The position numbers and the translations under genes are program-made. Below, one piece after another: positions 61,129 through 64,000 of a DNA stretch of 64,000 nt. Under the pieces are notes generated by a model. It saw nothing but the letters and a program-made list of their open reading frames with translations. It had not been told where the DNA came from and made no database searches. The stretch's first letter is position 1. Each line of letters begins with the position of its first letter. The stretch is from assembly GCF_964252635.1 (NCBI RefSeq), contig NZ_CAXUNP010000012.1, positions 1 to 64,000 of the forward strand. The letters are read 5' to 3'. This stretch comes from Jatrophihabitans sp964252635. GTDB taxonomy: Bacteria; Actinomycetota; Actinomycetes; Mycobacteriales; Jatrophihabitantaceae.

Positions 61129-61256
61129 CCCTCCAGTGAACCGATCCGCGAGCGCAGGTGCCAGCAAGGGCAGGCTGGCCTGCGCGGCGGCCAGGTGTGC
61201 TCAACGCCGGTCGAGGTCCCGGGTTGGGGCGCCGAGCGTGCGGGCAGGGTGTGGGC

Positions 61257-61502
61257 ATGGCTGACTACGTGCTGCAGGTGAACTACGAACAGGGTGTGGA
61301 TCCGGTACTGGTGACACTGCACGGGGTGAGCCCGGACGAGGCCGAGACCGCGCACCAGGCGCTCGAGACCGAGCTCGAGCACGCCCGGAGCATGAACGCT
61401 CCGGTGGTGTTCAGCGGGGCGACCGACGCCGACCCGACGGCTGGCGTGGCCCTCGACCCGGCGCGGGTCACCGGCGTGAACCTCATCGCGCCGCCCGACT
61501 GA
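61257..61502 (+). CDS. Small protein of unknown function
   Basis: An 81-residue protein I do not recognise. It has a helix region rich in Glu and His (EAETAHQALETELEHARSM) and a strand-rich remainder (ADYVLQVNYEQGVDPVLVTL, NAPVVFSGATDADPTAGVAL). There is no signal or membrane segment. It is divergent from the VIT-family gene with about 130 bases between. The ATG at 61257 is reasonable, though the ribosome site is modest. Confidence 0.5.
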   Translation: MADYVLQVNYEQGVDPVLVTLHGVSPDEAETAHQALETELEHARSMNAPVVFSGATDADPTAGVALDPARVTGVNLIAPPD

Positions 61503-61537
61503 CGAGGCCCGGTCGGATCACGCAGAGGTCGCGCCGG

Positions 61538-61702
61538 TCAGGACGGCGACTCGTCCTCGGTGTTGCGCTGGGTCTGGGTGTCCGCGTCGGAATGGCCGGT
61601 GGACGCGGGTGACGTGTCGGCCCGGTCGTCCGAGGGGGCGTCGTCCGGTGACTGCTTGTTCGGTGACTGCTCGGCCCCATCGGGTGTGGTGTCGTCGATC
61701 AT
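61538..61702 (-). CDS. Small acidic, probably disordered protein
   Basis: A 54-residue protein with MIDDTTPDGAEQSPNKQSPD, a run of Asp/Ser/Pro/Thr, and no hydrophobic core, so it is probably disordered. Reminiscent short SPDD/DESPS segments occur in actinobacterial proteins that follow desaturases, but I cannot name a family. It is 27 bases after the desaturase stop on the same strand and may be co-transcribed. Confidence 0.4.
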   Translation of the reverse strand: MIDDTTPDGAEQSPNKQSPDDAPSDDRADTSPASTGHSDADTQTQRNTEDESPS

Positions 61703-61729
61703 GGTGTGCCTTTCGTGATGTTCGGGGGA

Positions 61730-62806
61730 TCAGGTGGTGACAGCAGGCGTCGCTGCACGGCGCGCGGCACGCAGCGGCGCGCCCAGTTCGTGCAGGTAGC
61801 TCAGCGCCATCCGGTAGGACGCGAACATGCCGGTCTGGGTGTAGGTGATGTCGTGCGTCGCGCAGTACTCGCGGGTCAGTTGCTGCGCGCGCCTGAGGTG
61901 GGCGCGCGGCATGCTCGGGAACAGGTGGTGCTCGATCTGGTAGTTCAGGCCGCCGAACAGCTGATCGGTGAACCACCCGCCGCGCACGTTGCGCGAGGTC
62001 AGTACCTGACGGCGTAGGTAGTCGACGGTCTGATCCGCCGGGATGACCGGCATGCCCTTGTGGTTGGGAGCGAACGAACAACCCATGTAAAACCCGAACA
62101 CGGCCTGGTGCACGGCGATGAACGCCACCGCGTGCAGCGGGGGGAGGAGCGTGAAGCTCGCCCCCAGGTAGGCCGCGAAGTGCACGGTCAGCAGCGTCGC
62201 TTCGGTGCGGCCCAGGCGGTGCTTACCGCGGCTGCACAGGTACTGGATGCCCGCCGCGTGCAGTTGGATGCCTTCCAGGAGCAGCAGCGGGAAGAAGAGG
62301 AACGCCTGGTTGCGGGTGGTGGCGCGGGCGAGCCAGCCGGTGCGCCCGGCGGCAGCCGCCGCGGTGAAGGCCAGCACGCCCTCGCCGATGTCCGGGTCGT
62401 GGTCCTCCTTGTTGGGGTTGGCGTGGTGACGGTTGTGCTTGTCCACCCACCAGCCGATGCTCAGTCCGGACAACAGGTCGCCGGCGAGCAGCCCTGCGAC
62501 GGTGTTGCCGGACCGTTTCGCGGCGATCTGTTGGTGGCCGCCGTCGTGACCCAGGAAGGCGATCTGGGTCGAGGCGATTCCGAGGAGACCGGCAGCCACC
62601 AGCACGAACCACGAGGCCCCGAGCTCGGCGACGAGCACCCAGCAGGCGGCGAAGAAGCCGAGCGTGAGCGCCGTGCGCACGGCGTAACGCCAGGGTGTGC
62701 GTTCGAGCAGTCGCGCCGCGCGGATGGCACGGCTGAGCCCGGCGTAGTCGCTGCCGCGGCGGATCTCGCCGACGGGTACGCCCGGCGGCTCGACGGTCGT
62801 CGTCAT
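61730..62806 (-). CDS. Membrane fatty acid desaturase (front-end type without cytochrome b5)
   Basis: The 358-residue protein has the three histidine boxes of acyl-lipid/acyl-CoA desaturases: GHDGGHQQ (about residue 90), DKHNRHHANPNKEDHDPDIG (about residue 124) and LNYQIEHHLFPSMPR (about residue 306). Membrane segments lie between them. The QxxHH third box is typical of delta-5/delta-6 front-end desaturases, which often carry a cytochrome b5 domain. None is present here. It probably adjusts membrane fluidity. It starts MTTTVEPPGVPVGEIRRG. Confidence 0.88.
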   Translation of the reverse strand: MTTTVEPPGVPVGEIRRGSDYAGLSRAIRAARLLERTPWRYAVRTALTLGFFAACWVLVAELGASWFVLVAAGLLGIASTQIAFLGHDGGHQQIAAKRSGNTVAGLLAGDLLSGLSIGWWVDKHNRHHANPNKEDHDPDIGEGVLAFTAAAAAGRTGWLARATTRNQAFLFFPLLLLEGIQLHAAGIQYLCSRGKHRLGRTEATLLTVHFAAYLGASFTLLPPLHAVAFIAVHQAVFGFYMGCSFAPNHKGMPVIPADQTVDYLRRQVLTSRNVRGGWFTDQLFGGLNYQIEHHLFPSMPRAHLRRAQQLTREYCATHDITYTQTGMFASYRMALSYLHELGAPLRAARRAATPAVTT

Positions 62807-63126
62807 CGCTGAGAAAGACGGTGGAGCACGGTGGACTCACCCAGTGAAGCGCTCGCGCCCGCGGGCCAAACGCCTCGATAACCAGTCACGGAAGGCTGAA
62901 CGGCTGTAGCCCAACCGCATGGTCACGGTACCCAGAACCGCGCCGCCGATCGCCGCCACGGAGCGCCCGCGTGTACCCGGTCCTGCTCCTGGCGATGGCC
63001 CGAATCGTGTGCAAATATGCAAGGGCTGGCACACAGCCTCCTGGTTCGCGATCCCCGCTCGCGCGGGTCGTGCGGGTACACACCCACGCACAGGAAAACC
63101 GGACAGACCCGCCTCCCGGGAACGCC
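62807..63126. other. Intergenic region between desaturase and ANTAR gene
   Basis: About 320 bases between divergent genes. Apart from a possible small basic gene on the minus strand and a TGCAAATATGCA repeat near 63010-63021, I see no clear feature. Confidence 0.5.
62837..62959 (-). CDS. Possible small basic protein upstream of the desaturase gene
   Basis: A 40-residue frame reading VAAIGGAVLGTVTMRLGYSR then FRDWLSRRLARGRE: a short hydrophobic N terminus with a basic tail. It lies 30 bases before the desaturase start, on the same strand. There is no good ribosome site, so the call is weak. Confidence 0.25.
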   Translation of the reverse strand: MAAIGGAVLGTVTMRLGYSRSAFRDWLSRRLARGRERFTG

Positions 63127-63879
63127 ATGTCCGCTTCGAGCCACGAGCCCACCGGGGGCAGCGCCGAAGCCCAGCTCTCTGGGTTCGACCGGCGACCGGC
63201 TCCGCCCGTGACACCGCAGGTCGATCAGACCAGCATCCGGCTCGTGCCCTCGGTCGAGCCGAGCGTCGTGCTGGGGAGCCTGGTGGCGCAGTGCGTGCCC
63301 GACTTCTGCGACGAGTGCTCCGTCGAGTTCGTCGACAGCTCCGCCGACGGTCCGGCCACCCGCCATCGCCTGTCGAACCCACTGCCACCTGCAGGCTCCG
63401 GCGGCATCGATCGGGTGTCGCTGCGCGCCGCCGGGCAGACCACCCACGTCGTTCGGGTCCTGCTCACCATCGGTGCGGTCGAGCACGCTGCCGGGACCCG
63501 AGATGGCGATGCGTCCCCGACCGGGCTGGCCCTCGAGGGTGAGGCGCTGTTCCTGTGGAACCGGCGCGCCGCCACCCGCGTGGATCGCCTGGCCGCCGAA
63601 GCCCTGGTGGCGCGGGCGGTGCAGCTGGTCGGACAGCAGCGCAGCGAGCAGGCCGCGGCGGCCGCCAGTTGTGCGGTCGCCAACCTCACCACCGCCCTGC
63701 AGAACAGCCGGCAGATCGGGATGGCCATGGGCATCTTGATGAGCGCGCTGCACCTCACCCAGGACGACGCGTTCGCGGCCCTGCGGATCGCCAGCCAGCG
63801 GTCGAACCGCAAGCTGCGCGACGTGGCGTCCGACGTGGTCGAGACCGGCTGGCTCGATCCGGCCCAGCTGCGGAAATAG
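63127..63879 (+). CDS. GAF/ANTAR-type antiterminator regulator
   Basis: A 250-residue protein. The C-terminal ANTAR-like region (NSRQIGMAMGILMSALHLTQ, AFAALRIASQRSNRKLRDVA, about residues 195-245) is the RNA-binding antiterminator module. The N-terminal part (about residues 35-160) looks like a weakly conserved GAF sensor, and residues 1-35 are disordered. ANTAR proteins bind paired hexanucleotide stem-loops in messages to prevent termination. The ATG at 63127 follows GGGAACGCC. Confidence 0.85.
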   Translation: MSASSHEPTGGSAEAQLSGFDRRPAPPVTPQVDQTSIRLVPSVEPSVVLGSLVAQCVPDFCDECSVEFVDSSADGPATRHRLSNPLPPAGSGGIDRVSLRAAGQTTHVVRVLLTIGAVEHAAGTRDGDASPTGLALEGEALFLWNRRAATRVDRLAAEALVARAVQLVGQQRSEQAAAAASCAVANLTTALQNSRQIGMAMGILMSALHLTQDDAFAALRIASQRSNRKLRDVASDVVETGWLDPAQLRK

Positions 63880-63886
63880 CGGGCCC

Positions 63887-64000
63887 ATGACCGCCGAACC
63901 GATGGACACCGAGTACATCGTCATCCGCGCCGCCGGCGACATCGTGAACGATTCCGGGCCGGCCTCGCACCTCGTCGGGGAATGGCTGGTCCGCTCCGAG
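63887..64000 (+). CDS. Start of an uncharacterised gene running off the window
   Basis: An open frame of 38 codons begins MTAEPMDTEYIVIRAAGDIV 7 bases after the ANTAR stop and is still open at the end of the window. No domain can be named from so short a part. The spacing suggests co-transcription with the ANTAR gene. Confidence 0.45.
   Translation, partial: MTAEPMDTEYIVIRAAGDIVNDSGPASHLVGEWLVRSE

Noticed and set aside
63010..63021. TGCAAATATGCA inverted repeat
   Set aside because: Short arms, with no regulator adjacent that would explain it. Not strong enough to list as a site.

Overview
The window is very GC-rich, densely coded DNA with GTG, TTG and probably CTG start codons. Its gene content is actinobacterial: GlnA2 and GlnE, PanB, a lipoprotein L,D-transpeptidase, an ANTAR protein, a lysine/alanine-rich histone-like protein, and an alcohol dehydrogenase of the methanol:NDMA oxidoreductase (Mno) class. 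It looks like the chromosome of a free-living, metabolically versatile soil or plant-associated actinomycete. I cannot name a genus. One scaffold gap (100 N, 4758-4857) interrupts a repetitive gene.

Layout. 1-1035: phage-like tail end (partial unknown protein, holin-like protein, small DUF3263-like protein). 1.27-6.4 kb: saccharopine-dehydrogenase-like enzyme, STAS protein, LysR regulator, ABM monooxygenase, histone-like repeat protein and an RNB-family nuclease that is probably translationally coupled to it. 6.4-13.1 kb: core genes (PhzF-like, panB, NAD+ synthase, L,D-transpeptidase, glnA2). 13.2-31.2 kb: accessory stretch rich in regulator/effector pairs (LysR with a three-gene dehydrogenase operon, GntR with ACC deaminase, TetR with a membrane protein, LacI with a PhyH dioxygenase, ArsR with an MFS exporter), plus an AT-richer orphan secreted protein and an SDR gene remnant. 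31.3-35.3 kb: class I amidotransferase overlapping glnE. 35.3-37.4 kb: AIM24, MerR, SnoaL-like protein.

37.4-52.2 kb is the functional centrepiece, an alcohol-to-acetyl-CoA module. A GAF-domain regulator faces an operon of Mno-type alcohol dehydrogenase, MoxR AAA ATPase, VWA protein, a methyltransferase resembling the mycofactocin glycan methyltransferase MftM, and an acetate-permease-like protein. On the other strand lie an aldehyde dehydrogenase, DUF779 protein, acetyl-CoA synthetase, a second iron-type alcohol dehydrogenase and a two-component system. The ATPase and the VWA protein both carry histidine-rich tracts, which suggests a metal-loading machine for the dehydrogenase. This is the best candidate here for a poorly described system.

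52.3-64 kb: SMP-30-like lactonase, UppP, VOC proteins, AlsS-like TPP enzyme, FAD dehydrogenase, GAF protein, YchJ-like and STAS proteins, VIT-family transporter, small proteins, a front-end-type fatty acid desaturase and an ANTAR regulator. Several regulators have a perfect or near-perfect palindrome on or within a few bases of a start codon, consistent with leaderless, autoregulated transcripts.
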